From NCBI GenBank assembly GCA_013288655.1, contig JABDBK010000003.1:1-64000 (forward strand): a DNA stretch of 64,000 nucleotides, given 5' to 3'. Each line of letters starts with the position of its first letter. The stretch's first letter is position 1. The stretch is from Gammaproteobacteria bacterium (GTDB taxonomy: Bacteria > Pseudomonadota > Gammaproteobacteria > DSM-16500). Below the pieces are notes generated by a model. The model searched no databases. It had not been told where the DNA came from and worked only from the letters and a program-made list of their open reading frames with translations. Shown here in pieces: positions 19,895 through 31,061 of this stretch. The position numbers were made by a program, and so were the translations under genes.

Positions 19895-21661
19895 CTAGTA
19901 TTTTCTTTCTTGAGGTTGAATAGGTGGAACTTCGTGGGGTTTCATATTAACGGGTCGAAATGTAATTTCACCACTCTCAAAATAAACAGAATGTTTCATC
20001 CAATGTGCATCATCACGATTTGGAAAATCTATACGCGCATGCGCTCCACGACTTTCTTTTCGATCATTTGCCAAATAAGCGGTTGCAAGTGCCGTTGCCA
20101 TTAAATTGTCAAGTTCTAAAGCTTCAATGCGACTCGTATTAAATACTTGACTCTTATCTTTTATAGAACACAACTTCAAACGTTTTTGTAATGCTTTTAA
20201 TTTATCGAACCCCTCTTTCATGGCATCGTGGGTACGAAATACGCCAAAATCATTTTGCATAATTTTTTGCAGCGCTTCGCGAATGTCATCGACACTTTCA
20301 CCACCTGTATTTTCATTCCAACGATTTAAATTAGTAAACGCTTTTTCAATCTCAGGACGTGAAGGATCACGAAAATCTAAACCCATTCGAATACTTTCTT
20401 GAACATGTTTACCTGCCGCGCGGCCAAATACTACTAAATCTAATAATGAATTTGCACCTAAACGATTTGCGCCATGTACAGAGACGCATGCACATTCACC
20501 AGCGGCATAAAGACCTTCTACAATATGGTCTTCACCATTTTTCACTGTAAGGACTTGGCCGTGATAATTGGTTGGGATACCGCCCATAATATAATGACAG
20601 GTAGGAATCACAGGAATAGGATCTTTAAGTGGATCAACGCCCGCGAAAGTAATCGCGAGATCGCGAATGCCAGGTAAGCGTTCATTAATAACATCTGCAC
20701 CCAAATGATCTAATTTGAGCAATACATAATCCCCTTTAGGACCACAGCCTCTGCCCTCACGTATTTCAATCATAATGGCACGCGAAACAACGTCTCTACT
20801 TGCAAGGTCTTTTAGGTTAGGCGCATAACGTTCCATGAAACGTTCGCCATCTTTGTTCACAAAAAATCCGCCTTCACCGCGGCTGCCCTCAGTAATGAGC
20901 ACACCTGCGCCTGCAATTCCGGTAGGATGAAATTGCCAAAACTCCATATCTTGCAAAGGTATACCTGCTCGCAATACCATACCAAAACCATCGCCTGTAT
21001 TAATATGTGCATTGGTCGTGGATTGAAAAATGCGGCCTGCTCCACCTGTTGCTAAAATCACAGCTCTGGCATGGAAAAAAGCAACCTGACCAGTTTCAAT
21101 ACACATCGCAAGCACACCTGCTATGCCTTTATCGGTTGTAACCAGATCGATTGCAAACCATTCATTAAAAAAGGTTGCTTGTGCTTCTATATTCTTTTGG
21201 TACAAGGTATGCAGCATAGCATGTCCGGTGCGATCTGCCGCACAGCAGGTACGATGTACCAGCTCTTTTCCATAATTACGCGATTGTCCGCCGAATGCTC
21301 GTTGATAAATTTTCCCATCATCTAAACGAGAAAATGGTAAGCCCATGTGTTCTAATTCGTAAATGGTTTCAGGTGCATTTTTGCACATATACTCAATTGC
21401 ATCTTGATCACCAATAAAATCGGCGCCCTTTACTGTGTCATACATATGAAAACGCCAGTCATCACTGCCATCTGTATTACCTAATGCAGCATTAATTCCG
21501 CCTTGAGCAGAGACCGTATGCGAACGCGTTGGAAAAACTTTAGAAATAACAGCGACATGTAAACCTGATTGCGCAAGCTCCAAAGAAGCCCGCAAGCCAG
21601 CCCCACCGCCGCCAATAATGACCGTATCAAATGTATAAGTAGCTAAATTTGCTATATTCAT
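19895..21661 (-). CDS. sdhA: succinate dehydrogenase flavoprotein subunit
   Basis: [61 protein letters not shown]. Confidence 0.97.
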   Translation of the reverse strand: MNIANLATYTFDTVIIGGGGAGLRASLELAQSGLHVAVISKVFPTRSHTVSAQGGINAALGNTDGSDDWRFHMYDTVKGADFIGDQDAIEYMCKNAPETIYELEHMGLPFSRLDDGKIYQRAFGGQSRNYGKELVHRTCCAADRTGHAMLHTLYQKNIEAQATFFNEWFAIDLVTTDKGIAGVLAMCIETGQVAFFHARAVILATGGAGRIFQSTTNAHINTGDGFGMVLRAGIPLQDMEFWQFHPTGIAGAGVLITEGSRGEGGFFVNKDGERFMERYAPNLKDLASRDVVSRAIMIEIREGRGCGPKGDYVLLKLDHLGADVINERLPGIRDLAITFAGVDPLKDPIPVIPTCHYIMGGIPTNYHGQVLTVKNGEDHIVEGLYAAGECACVSVHGANRLGANSLLDLVVFGRAAGKHVQESIRMGLDFRDPSRPEIEKAFTNLNRWNENTGGESVDDIREALQKIMQNDFGVFRTHDAMKEGFDKLKALQKRLKLCSIKDKSQVFNTSRIEALELDNLMATALATAYLANDRKESRGAHARIDFPNRDDAHWMKHSVYFESGEITFRPVNMKPHEVPPIQPQERKY

Positions 21662-21664
21662 TAA

Positions 21665-22018
21665 TTAAACACCCCACAAAATCAATACTGCAGCAATAAA
21701 AAAAGCTACTAAAGCTAATAATATAAAAACATATAAAGTTAAGCGTATAGCTGCACATTTTACATAGTCGGTAATGACCGTCCACATCCCTATCCAGGCA
21801 TGAAATAACAGCAATAAAAATACGATGGCGGTTGCTATTTTCATCCAGGAATAAGTAAAAAGCGAAGCCCAATGGGTATAATTTATTTCTGATTGTGCAG
21901 CTAAAAAAATTACGATACCTATCGTATAGATAGCCATGATGCAGGCTGAAATATGCTGAACAAGCCAATCTCGCAAGCCTTTATGATTTACACTATATAT
22001 TGCTTTTACCATAACCAA
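21665..22018 (-). CDS. sdhD: succinate dehydrogenase membrane anchor
   Basis: Position after sdhC; three TM segments; HAWIGMWTVITDYVK. Confidence 0.88.
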   Translation of the reverse strand: MVMVKAIYSVNHKGLRDWLVQHISACIMAIYTIGIVIFLAAQSEINYTHWASLFTYSWMKIATAIVFLLLLFHAWIGMWTVITDYVKCAAIRLTLYVFILLALVAFFIAAVLILWGV

Positions 22019-22380
22019 ACGCCCGTCATTATAATAAATAAAATACTCACAATCATCGTTAAAACAGACATGATTCGACCACTTTTAAGTTCTTCGCCTA
22101 TATGTAAATCCATCAGTAAATGCCTTATACCTGCGACAAAATGGTAAATAAAAGCTGACAAAAAACACCATACTATAAACTTCATGACTGGTGTCGATAA
22201 AAACTCCTTTAAACTATCGAAGTCTTGCTGTGACGCCAGAGACAACTTTAATCCCCAAAGAAAGATTGGGATAAGTAAAAACAAAATGACACCGGAAATA
22301 CGGTGCAAAATTGAAACAATGGCAGGTATTGGAAATCGAATAGTTAAAATATTTAAATTTTTAGGTCGATGATTATTCAC
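22006..22380 (-). CDS. sdhC: succinate dehydrogenase cytochrome b556 subunit
   Basis: RPKNLNILTIRFPIPAIVSILHRISGVILF; FVAGIRHLLMDLHIGEE. Confidence 0.93.
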   Translation of the reverse strand: MNNHRPKNLNILTIRFPIPAIVSILHRISGVILFLLIPIFLWGLKLSLASQQDFDSLKEFLSTPVMKFIVWCFLSAFIYHFVAGIRHLLMDLHIGEELKSGRIMSVLTMIVSILFIIMTGVWLW

Positions 22381-22570
22381 AGCGGCAAGTATTCCCCTGA
22401 AAGTTTGTGTTTATTAAAGCCAGCACTAACAAAATAATTCTGATTATAACCAGCAAGATATGCCAAAGCAATCAGCATTAGGATACAGACTTCATTTCCA
22501 GTAGAATATATAAATTTGACAAGCATCATACGAATTCTTATAGTTGTGGGCCTTCCAGATGGAGACTATC

Positions 22571-23866
22571 ATGGCTGAACAAAAAGCAAAATTAAGCATA
22601 AAAAATACAAATGTCGAACTGGACATACTTTCAGGCACTCTGGGACCTGAAGTCGTTGATGTTAGTTCGCTATTTAAAACGGGGTATTTCACTTATGACC
22701 CAGGTTTTATGTCTACAGCCTCCTGCGAATCCAAGATTACCTATATTGATGGGGATGAAGGTATTTTATTATATCGCGGTTATCCCATTGACCAACTGGC
22801 TAGAAGTTCCAGTTTTGTTGAAGTTTGCTATCTTTTATTACATGGTGAATTACCTAATAAGATTGAGTTCAAGGAATTTTGCAATGCTATTAATCGACAC
22901 ACCATGGTACATGAGCAAATTCGAAACTTTTTCAATGGATTTAGACGTGATGCGCATCCTATGGCTGTCATGGTTGGCGTCGTAGGTGCATTATCTGCTT
23001 TTTATCATGATAAATTAAACATCAAAGATCCGGAACATAGAGCCATTTCTGCGCTGCGACTTATTGCAAAAATGCCTACCATTGCAGCGATGTGTTACAA
23101 ATATTCGGTAGGCCAACCTTTTATGCCGCCAAAAAACAAAATGACCTATGCTGAAAATTTTCTGTATATGATGTTTGGAACACCTTGTGAAGACTACATC
23201 CCTAACCCTGTTCTGGCACGTGCGCTCGATAGAATTTTTATTCTGCATGCTGATCATGAACAAAATGCATCGACTTCCACTGTTCGATTAGCAGGTTCTA
23301 CTGGCGCAAACCCATTTGCTTGTATATCCGCAGGTATTGCGGCTCTTTGGGGGCCTGCGCATGGCGGTGCTAATGAAGCGGCGCTCAATATGCTGCATGA
23401 AATTGGTGATATCTCCCAAATACCTAAATATATTGCGCGTGCCAAAGACCCTAATGACAATTTCAGACTTATGGGATTCGGTCATCGTGTTTATAAAAAC
23501 TACGATCCAAGAGCAAAAGTCATGCGCGAAACATGCTACGAAGTATTAGAAGCTGTTGGCGCACATCACGATCCTTTTTTCAAAATTGCTATGGAATTGG
23601 AAAGAATCGCATTAGAAGATCCCTATTTCATCGATAGAAAACTTTATCCTAATGTTGATTTTTATTCTGGTATCACTTTAAGCGCCATTGGTATACCGCC
23701 AAATATGTTTACTGTGATTTTCGCGCTCGCGAGAACTATTGGCTGGATTGCACACTGGAATGAAATGATCAGCAGCCCTTATCGTTTAAGTAGACCACGA
23801 CAACTTTATACTGGCCCAACGGAAAGAAACTATGTTCCTATGAAAACGCGGGAACCGGTTTCTTAA
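22571..23866 (+). CDS. gltA: citrate synthase
   Basis: [93 protein letters not shown]; start trimmed from the track ORF (22544). Confidence 0.97.
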   Translation: MAEQKAKLSIKNTNVELDILSGTLGPEVVDVSSLFKTGYFTYDPGFMSTASCESKITYIDGDEGILLYRGYPIDQLARSSSFVEVCYLLLHGELPNKIEFKEFCNAINRHTMVHEQIRNFFNGFRRDAHPMAVMVGVVGALSAFYHDKLNIKDPEHRAISALRLIAKMPTIAAMCYKYSVGQPFMPPKNKMTYAENFLYMMFGTPCEDYIPNPVLARALDRIFILHADHEQNASTSTVRLAGSTGANPFACISAGIAALWGPAHGGANEAALNMLHEIGDISQIPKYIARAKDPNDNFRLMGFGHRVYKNYDPRAKVMRETCYEVLEAVGAHHDPFFKIAMELERIALEDPYFIDRKLYPNVDFYSGITLSAIGIPPNMFTVIFALARTIGWIAHWNEMISSPYRLSRPRQLYTGPTERNYVPMKTREPVS

Positions 23867-24414
23867 GTTTTATCACCGCCAAACAAAAAACTTACTCCAA
23901 AATTCAACATATAATCATTATAGCTATTACCTGTTGTCTGATAAACATCACGGAATTCAGCGCGCATGGCAACGGTAGGACCCCAAAATAATTGCGCGCC
24001 CAGCCCTGCATTGATATTACCTGGATGCTCACTGTCCGTTCCATTCGGAGCCAAGGTCAGCAATCCTATACCACCTAATACATAAGGCTCAAGATGTCCA
24101 AAAGCTCCGAAACGATAAATGCCATCAATATTGTATAAAACACCGTGGACACCTTCACCGCCCAATTCTTCAGATTGCCTGGTATTCAAAATTCCTGCAC
24201 CTGCTTCCATGGCCCAATGTTGGGTAAAATTATAGGCTAGTGCAAGATTGGGAAAAGCAGAGTTATTCAAATCACGTTTATTATTAAAATGATAATATGC
24301 ATCGGCTAGCGTGATCGTCACGCTACCAGGTAGATTACCTGCAACTCCAACTCTATGACTCATTAAAATGAGCACGCCAATACAACTGATTAAATATTTT
24401 TTTTTCATTCTCAT
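23863..24414 (-). CDS. outer-membrane beta-barrel protein (OmpA-like barrel)
   Basis: Signal peptide; alternating aromatic strands ([47 protein letters not shown]) ending in F; start chosen at MRMKKK. Confidence 0.75.
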   Translation of the reverse strand: MRMKKKYLISCIGVLILMSHRVGVAGNLPGSVTITLADAYYHFNNKRDLNNSAFPNLALAYNFTQHWAMEAGAGILNTRQSEELGGEGVHGVLYNIDGIYRFGAFGHLEPYVLGGIGLLTLAPNGTDSEHPGNINAGLGAQLFWGPTVAMRAEFRDVYQTTGNSYNDYMLNFGVSFLFGGDKT

Positions 24415-24438
24415 ATCCCTTTTTGATTCGCCATTCAA

Positions 24439-25923
24439 TCATTTTGTCAGCACTCTTGCAACTGCCTTTTTCCATCCAACATAAAAATGTTCGCTTTGAT
24501 GCGATGCCATTTTTGGAGTGAATTCAGCATTTATTTTCCATAGATCAGCTATTTCATTTAAAGAATGATAAACACCCACTTGTAGTCCTGCTAAATAAGC
24601 CGCACCTAAAGCACTTGTTTCAATGCATTGTGGTCTTTGTACTTTTAACATTAATATATCAGCCATAAATTGTAACAACCAATTATTTGCTACCATTCCT
24701 CCATCAACACGTAACACTTCAAGCGGAGTTTCACTGTCATGACGCATGGCTTGTAATAAATCCCGTGATTGATAACAAACAGATTCAAGTGCAGCTCTTG
24801 CAATATGCGCTATACCGCTGTTTCGCGTTAGACCTAATAATGCACCTCTGGCATCTGGGTCCCAGTAAGGCGCACCTAAACCGGTAAACGCCGGCACTAA
24901 ATATACACCTTCAGTATCCGATATGTTTTTTGCCAATGTTTCCGTTTCTTGCGCTGTTTTAATAAGTTTTAAAGTATCTCGTAACCATTTGATAGTCGTG
25001 CCTGCTGAAAAAATACTTCCTTCTAGACCATAGGTTACCTGCCCCTGCAAACGATAAGCTATGGTACTTAATAATTTATGTTCTGAATGAATCAAACACG
25101 CTCCCGTATTCATCAACATAAAACAACCTGTACCATAAGTACTTTTGATCATGCCAGGATGAAAACAAGCCTGCCCCACCGTCGCTGCTTGTTGATCTCC
25201 CGCCACACCCGCGATTGGAATAGGCGCACCTAACAATGTTGCATCAGTCAGACCATAATCATCACTGGAATTCAATACAATAGGCAGTAGTGTTTTAGGA
25301 ATAGAAAATGCTGCTAAAATTTCATCGTCCCATGTCTGTTTAACAATATTAAATAATAAAGTACGCGAAGCATTCGTTGCATCTGTTGCATGCATTTTAC
25401 CACGAGTCAATTTCCACAATAAAAATGTATCGACAGTTCCAAACAAAAGATCACCTTTTTCCGCCAACTCGCGTGCGCCATGCACATGATCCAATATCCA
25501 CATCATTTTTGTTGCAGAAAAATACGGATCGAGTAAAAGTCCTGTTTTTTTCTGTAAATGACCCGCAATAGGAAGTTGCGATAACTCACGGCAACGTTCG
25601 GCAGTGCGTCTATCTTGCCAAACTATGGCAGGATAAATAGGTATGCCTGTTTTTCTGTCCCACATGATCGTGGTTTCGCGTTGATTGGAAATACCTATCG
25701 CTGCTATTTGATTTGCCGTTAAACTACTCTTTTTTAATGCTTCACGACAACATATGACGGTATTTTGCCAAATTTCTTCTGGGTCTTGCTCCACCCATCC
25801 AGGCTGGGGATAATATTGCTTTAAATCCATTTGATGTTGACTTATTGGACGTCCATCGCGTTTGAATATTATCGCGCGACTGCTTGTTGTGCCTTGATCG
25901 ATTGCCAACAAATAGGTAGACAT
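24439..25923 (-). CDS. glpK: glycerol kinase
   Basis: MSTYLLAIDQGTTSSRAIIF; GISNQRETTIMWDRKTG; STYGTGCFMLMNTG; LRVDGGMVANNWLLQF. Confidence 0.97.
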   Translation of the reverse strand: MSTYLLAIDQGTTSSRAIIFKRDGRPISQHQMDLKQYYPQPGWVEQDPEEIWQNTVICCREALKKSSLTANQIAAIGISNQRETTIMWDRKTGIPIYPAIVWQDRRTAERCRELSQLPIAGHLQKKTGLLLDPYFSATKMMWILDHVHGARELAEKGDLLFGTVDTFLLWKLTRGKMHATDATNASRTLLFNIVKQTWDDEILAAFSIPKTLLPIVLNSSDDYGLTDATLLGAPIPIAGVAGDQQAATVGQACFHPGMIKSTYGTGCFMLMNTGACLIHSEHKLLSTIAYRLQGQVTYGLEGSIFSAGTTIKWLRDTLKLIKTAQETETLAKNISDTEGVYLVPAFTGLGAPYWDPDARGALLGLTRNSGIAHIARAALESVCYQSRDLLQAMRHDSETPLEVLRVDGGMVANNWLLQFMADILMLKVQRPQCIETSALGAAYLAGLQVGVYHSLNEIADLWKINAEFTPKMASHQSEHFYVGWKKAVARVLTK

Positions 25924-25978
25924 GGGTTGAGTACCTCAAATAAAATATAAGCCTATTTAAACATATCAGCAGAACAAT

Positions 25979-27463
25979 ATGATAGATTATACGGATATTT
26001 TCATCATAGGCGGCGGTATCAATGGCGTCGCCATAGCAGCGGACGCTGCAGGTCGTGGATTATCTGTTCGATTATGTGAAAAAAATGATTTAAGCGCGGG
26101 AACATCGTGGGCAAGCAGCAAATTGATTCATGGCGGATTACGCTATTTAGAATTCTATGAGTTTGGTCTTGTTAAAAAAGCGCTTCATGAGCGTGAAATA
26201 CTTCTTTTTAGAGCTCCTTTTTTAGTAAAACCTTTAGAATTTATACTACCCCATGAAAAACATTTACGGCCCGCATGGATGATTCGAATTGGGCTATTCT
26301 TATACGATCATCTGAGCATGAGAAAAACTCTACCTGGTTCAACTTCCATTTCATTTAAAAATGATGAACGTGGGCTCGAATTACAACCCCATCTGACTCG
26401 AGGTTTTTCTTATTACGATTGCTTTACTGATGATGCTCGTTTGGTAATCTTAAATGCCATCTCCGCAAAAGAAAAAGGTGCTATTATTTCAACTCGAACA
26501 GAATTTATTTCAGCAGTACGTGAAAAAGATTATTGGAAAATAACATTAAAAAATGTATTAAATAATCATATTTTTTTTCATTATGCAAAAATATTATGTA
26601 ATGTTACAGGACCATGGGTCAAAGAAACTCAAAATAAAATACGTACTGATTTAACATTTGATATTCACTTAGACAAAGGCAGTCACATTGTTGTACCTAA
26701 ATTATATGATGGCGATTTTGCCTACATTCTACAACATAGTGATAAACGCATAGTGTTTGCTATACCTTACCTTGAAAAATATACCTTAATTGGCACAACA
26801 GATGTACCCTACATGAATAATCCAGATCATATTACCATTTCACACGAAGAAATAGATTATTTATGTTCTATCATAAATCGTTATTTCAAAAAAGTGATAC
26901 ACAAGAATGATCTTATCTGGTCATATTCAGGTGTGAGATGTTTGCAAGCAAAAACAGGACATTCTGCCGCGACAACAACACGTGATTTTCAATGTTTAAC
27001 AGAAAACATCAATAATCTTCCGCTCGTTTCTATTATCGGCGGAAAACTCACAACACATAGAGTGCTCGCTGAATCTATCGTTAATCAATTAACAACGAAA
27101 CCTGCCTGGACTTCAACGGCTTCTTTACCTGGAGGAGATATTCCTGATCAAGATTTTCATAAGTTCTGCGATGCATTACAAAAAAATTATCCTTGGTTAC
27201 CAAAAAATATGATACTGCGTTATGCAAAAAATTACGGGACACGTGTCCATATTTTATTAGAAAATGCACACTCGCTACATGATTTAGGTGAGGATTTTTC
27301 ACATGGACTCTATCAAAAAGAAGTTGAATATTTAGTAAAATATGAATGGGCCATGACGGCTGATGATATTTTATGGCGTAGAACAAAACTTGGTTTGGAA
27401 TTTTCTGAAGTTGAAAAAAACAAGCTTGAATCCTGGCTGCAAAATATATTTGAATTTATGTAA
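25979..27463 (+). CDS. glpD: glycerol-3-phosphate dehydrogenase (aerobic, FAD)
   Basis: DIFIIGGGINGVAIAADAAGRGLSV; AGTSWASSKLIHGGLRYLEFYEFGLV; divergent from glpK. Confidence 0.95.
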   Translation: MIDYTDIFIIGGGINGVAIAADAAGRGLSVRLCEKNDLSAGTSWASSKLIHGGLRYLEFYEFGLVKKALHEREILLFRAPFLVKPLEFILPHEKHLRPAWMIRIGLFLYDHLSMRKTLPGSTSISFKNDERGLELQPHLTRGFSYYDCFTDDARLVILNAISAKEKGAIISTRTEFISAVREKDYWKITLKNVLNNHIFFHYAKILCNVTGPWVKETQNKIRTDLTFDIHLDKGSHIVVPKLYDGDFAYILQHSDKRIVFAIPYLEKYTLIGTTDVPYMNNPDHITISHEEIDYLCSIINRYFKKVIHKNDLIWSYSGVRCLQAKTGHSAATTTRDFQCLTENINNLPLVSIIGGKLTTHRVLAESIVNQLTTKPAWTSTASLPGGDIPDQDFHKFCDALQKNYPWLPKNMILRYAKNYGTRVHILLENAHSLHDLGEDFSHGLYQKEVEYLVKYEWAMTADDILWRRTKLGLEFSEVEKNKLESWLQNIFEFM

Positions 27464-27518
27464 GTATAAGCATATAGTTGACATGATTTTTTAGGATATT
27501 TCACATAAGGAGATTTCG

Positions 27519-27962
27519 ATGCAATTCAAAAAATCCATTCTTTTAGCAATTATGATTACATTATCAAGCACAGCCAATGCTGCCTTACAAACTTACAATT
27601 ACACCGATGAAGATTCATCAGTAAGAGTGACTTCTGGCAGGGCAAAGCCTTGTTCGAATACAGCCGGTAAATATACACCCAGGAGAAACCCTGACGGAAG
27701 CCCTGGCGTATCTTCAGCTAATAATAATGAAATTACTTTATTATGCATAACAACTGTAGGTGATACATGCACAGCCGACATTTTTGCCAGCCGCGATTGC
27801 AGTGGTGCTAAAGTCGGAGAAGCTGGTCTTAGCTTATCAAAAAAATCAGTAAGCTGGGTAACATCAACTAACGCTAAGTATGTTTTCACTTCAGAAAATG
27901 GTGGAACCGTTTTGAAAGTAAATTATCCGACGAGTCATTTTTCAGAAGTTACTAAAAAGTGA
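27519..27962 (+). CDS. secreted hypothetical protein, Cys-containing
   Basis: 147 aa with signal peptide MQFKKSILLAIMITLSSTANA and several cysteines. Confidence 0.65.
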   Translation: MQFKKSILLAIMITLSSTANAALQTYNYTDEDSSVRVTSGRAKPCSNTAGKYTPRRNPDGSPGVSSANNNEITLLCITTVGDTCTADIFASRDCSGAKVGEAGLSLSKKSVSWVTSTNAKYVFTSENGGTVLKVNYPTSHFSEVTKK

Positions 27963-28003
27963 TTGTCTGAGTGAGCACGCCGCACCCAGACAAAGGTCGC
28001 GGC

Positions 28004-28666
28004 TTAGCCTCCAGGGGGCGGGGTACGTGGAATATTAAGTGGAGCTGGAACACAGTAGATAGTCCAATCGACCATTCCGCCCGTATAAGAACCAATACAC
28101 ATCCCTGAAGGGGCACCAGGACAGCTAACATCACTACTATGATTATACCCAAAGGCACCGATCCAAATCTGGTAAAAGCCACTTGGGGAGACCATTATTC
28201 CATTGTTATACTTAGGATTGAACGGATCTTGACTACCCACCTCGAGGTCTATAGTGAGTCCGTAACCAATAACAGGAGGGGGTGGGCCGCCACCAGGGCC
28301 ACCACTGGGGTAAGCGCTAGGAGAACTCAAAGAAACCGATGGACTAGTATTTGGCGGGCATTGCTTAATAGGAGTCTGAATAACTTGATCACCCGTCCTT
28401 GGTCTATATGTATACCCCGCTACGTTGACCTGAGTAATACCTCGGCCAAGTACAATGGTGTTTGATAAAGCAGCTGGGGCATTACCCCCGACACTCGTTC
28501 GAGTAATAGTAGTGCTATCCGTGGGTTTAACAGCAGTGCTACTCGTAGCTACTCCTCCTTGAGAAAGGGGCTGAAGATTAGTGCTAGTTGCTGCTGTTGC
28601 AGGAATAAACCAACTTATTGAAAGAACACACATTCCTGTCACGAATAAGTTTTTTAGATAACTCAT
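28004..28666 (-). CDS. secreted Pro/Gly/Ser-rich hypothetical protein
   Basis: Signal peptide MSYLKNLFVTGMCVLSISWFIPATAA; low-complexity SPSAYPSGGPGGGPPPP; start trimmed from 28711. Confidence 0.6.
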   Translation of the reverse strand: MSYLKNLFVTGMCVLSISWFIPATAATSTNLQPLSQGGVATSSTAVKPTDSTTITRTSVGGNAPAALSNTIVLGRGITQVNVAGYTYRPRTGDQVIQTPIKQCPPNTSPSVSLSSPSAYPSGGPGGGPPPPVIGYGLTIDLEVGSQDPFNPKYNNGIMVSPSGFYQIWIGAFGYNHSSDVSCPGAPSGMCIGSYTGGMVDWTIYCVPAPLNIPRTPPPGG

Positions 28667-28773
28667 GGCCTGCCCCTCGTCGTTTATCGTATATTTTAAG
28701 TATATACCCAATTTAATAAAATACTACAAGAAGGAGTCTTGGCTTTAGACTCTTTATTGTAATTCATTGATTC

Positions 28774-30102
28774 TTATATCATATCCCATTTCATTTGAAA
28801 GCCATAAACATCAGCATTACCAGTCACATCACCTTTACTGGTAGTCACTTGACCTCCAACTTGCTGCGTAATATCAATAGGCACAGATGCTGTAAAGAAA
28901 TGTGTCCAACCTAAATCAAATCCTAATGTTTTAGTTGCTTGGAAATGCGCCCCTAAAGCCAATGCTATACGGTCACCATCTGGCAATTGTAAGTTTCTAT
29001 CTTCATTATTGGATGGTGTTTCATCATAACCTGCACCAGTTCGTATAAACCATCGTTCATCAACATGATAATTAGCACCTACCGCATAATTCCATGTGTT
29101 GTGATAATTTTGCGGTATATTCACAGTAATGGAATTACTGATATCCACATTTTCATCTACACCAGAAACATTATGTAAAACCACATCTTTAAAAATACCC
29201 CACTGGATGTGACTTACTGTAGCCATTAAATCCCAGGAAGGATGAACTGCACTAAAAAAACTTAAGGTCGTTGTCGCGGGTATGGTAGCTGTTGTTTTTA
29301 AATTATTATTCGATATCTCTGGCGGCAAAGTCTCGTTTAGAAAATTTGCAAGCGGCCCAGTAAATTTACTAGTACCCGTAAAATTATGCGTGACTTTTGA
29401 CTGATAAGCTAAACCCATTCTCGTCTGCGGTGTAAATTGATAAAGAATACCTGCATGATAACCCACACCATGTCCTGATAAAGAGTTATTTGCATAACTA
29501 TCAAACATAGGCTCAAATACTGTTGCAACGAGATTAAATTGGGCTTCAGAGTATTCGATATCTGCTCCAGCACCTATTGACAAATGTTGATTAATCGCAA
29601 AACCTAAAGATGGTGCAACATCAATGACTTTTAGCGATGTCTTGGTTGCTGAATAACGCACAATAGAACCATAACCATAATTAGTTTGTAAGCCAAAAGG
29701 AACTGCAACACTCAAACCAAACACAAGGTTGCTGAAAAGAGGAGCCGCATAATGAAGATCAGGTACAAAATTAAGTGTGCCGCCTTGCGCCTTAGTGGCT
29801 CTGGGTTCATTATCATCAATTTTTTCGACAGCTATCGTACCATCAAATAAAAAATCTACCGTAATGGGTACAATACCTAAAACTAACTGTTGGTTAGGTA
29901 TTCGAACCAAACCTGCTGGATTATAATAAGCAGTGCTTGCATCTTCGGCAATAGCTGCGCGACCCGCATGATAATTACCGACACTCGCACCATCCTGCTC
30001 CCACAACTGAAATGCGGCTGCAAAAACACCATGAGGAAGAACTATTGATCCAGTGATAGACATTAATAAAAAAAATTGTTTTATGGTTAGTTTTTTTACC
30101 AT
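28774..30102 (-). CDS. FadL/OMPP1-family outer-membrane transporter
   Basis: AAFQLWEQDGASVGNYHAGRAAIAEDASTAYYNPAGLVRI; FGLQTNYGYGSIVRYSATKTSLKVIDVAPSLGFAIN. Confidence 0.9.
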   Translation of the reverse strand: MVKKLTIKQFFLLMSITGSIVLPHGVFAAAFQLWEQDGASVGNYHAGRAAIAEDASTAYYNPAGLVRIPNQQLVLGIVPITVDFLFDGTIAVEKIDDNEPRATKAQGGTLNFVPDLHYAAPLFSNLVFGLSVAVPFGLQTNYGYGSIVRYSATKTSLKVIDVAPSLGFAINQHLSIGAGADIEYSEAQFNLVATVFEPMFDSYANNSLSGHGVGYHAGILYQFTPQTRMGLAYQSKVTHNFTGTSKFTGPLANFLNETLPPEISNNNLKTTATIPATTTLSFFSAVHPSWDLMATVSHIQWGIFKDVVLHNVSGVDENVDISNSITVNIPQNYHNTWNYAVGANYHVDERWFIRTGAGYDETPSNNEDRNLQLPDGDRIALALGAHFQATKTLGFDLGWTHFFTASVPIDITQQVGGQVTTSKGDVTGNADVYGFQMKWDMI

Positions 30103-30185
30103 GCATCCTTCCTTTGGTATTTCTGAGTAAGGTCATGTAGAATACCGGATTTCAATAACAATACAACCCTTCGTGGAGATTTTTT

Positions 30186-30740
30186 GTGGCAGAAACCCCT
30201 TCAAACATGCTGCCTTTGGGCACAAAAGCACCTTATTTTACTTTACCTGATACCTTGCAAAACCGCATGGTTTCATTAACTGAGATGAGATCTAAAACAG
30301 CAACAGTTATTATGTTTATTTGCAATCATTGCCCTTATGTAAAATTGATACAAGATAAAATGGTTGAAGTCGCTAAGCATTATCAAAAACTTGGTGTTAG
30401 CTTTATTGCCATCAATGCTAATAATGCAGAAAAATATCCTGCGGATAACCCAGAAAATATGCATAAAAATGCTGAACATTTAGGTTTTACATTTCCTTAT
30501 CTTTTTGATGAAAGTCAAGAAGTCGCGCGTGCCTATCAAGCCGCTTGTACTCCAGATTTTTATATATTTGATAGTGATTTATTATGCGTTTATCGTGGAC
30601 GTTTCGATGATGCAAAACCTGGGAATGGAAAAGCTGTCACAGGCATGGATTTGACTAATGCACTTGATGCTTTGATTTCGGGTAAAACAATATCGCAAGA
30701 TCAAAAGCCGAGTGTGGGTTGTAATATCAAATGGAAGTAA
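30186..30740 (+). CDS. thioredoxin-family / AhpC-TSA-like redox protein
   Basis: GTG start; GTKAPYFTLPD; VIMFICNHCPYVK; ACTPDFYIFDSD. Confidence 0.88.
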   Translation: MAETPSNMLPLGTKAPYFTLPDTLQNRMVSLTEMRSKTATVIMFICNHCPYVKLIQDKMVEVAKHYQKLGVSFIAINANNAEKYPADNPENMHKNAEHLGFTFPYLFDESQEVARAYQAACTPDFYIFDSDLLCVYRGRFDDAKPGNGKAVTGMDLTNALDALISGKTISQDQKPSVGCNIKWK

Positions 30741-30746
30741 AACATT

Positions 30747-31028
30747 TTATTGCTTGATTGAATACCCAGCCGCATATTTATGTAAAATACTTGCAATTAA
30801 AGTCTGATAAGGTATTCCTTCATATGCGGCTTTCTGTTTAATGCGCAGCAAATCATTACTAGCAAGACGGATGTTAACCCTAGCATCTTTACGAAGCGTA
30901 TTTTTAGCGGCTTTTTTAGCAATACTTTTAGCTTTATTTAGGTTTTTAACAGATTTCCATTCACCTTTATTGTATGAGTCCAATAATTCTTGCTCTTCCA
31001 TATCAAGCTTTATTTGCTTCTTTTTCAT
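30747..31028 (-). CDS. CopG/BrnA-type antitoxin-like DNA-binding protein
   Basis: 93 aa; C-terminal DARVNIRLASNDLLRIKQKAAYEGIPYQTLIASILHKYAAG matches ribbon-helix-helix-type antitoxins. Confidence 0.75.
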   Translation of the reverse strand: MKKKQIKLDMEEQELLDSYNKGEWKSVKNLNKAKSIAKKAAKNTLRKDARVNIRLASNDLLRIKQKAAYEGIPYQTLIASILHKYAAGYSIKQ

Positions 31029-31061
31029 AATAACCTCTCTCTGTTATTGCTTCAAAAAACG

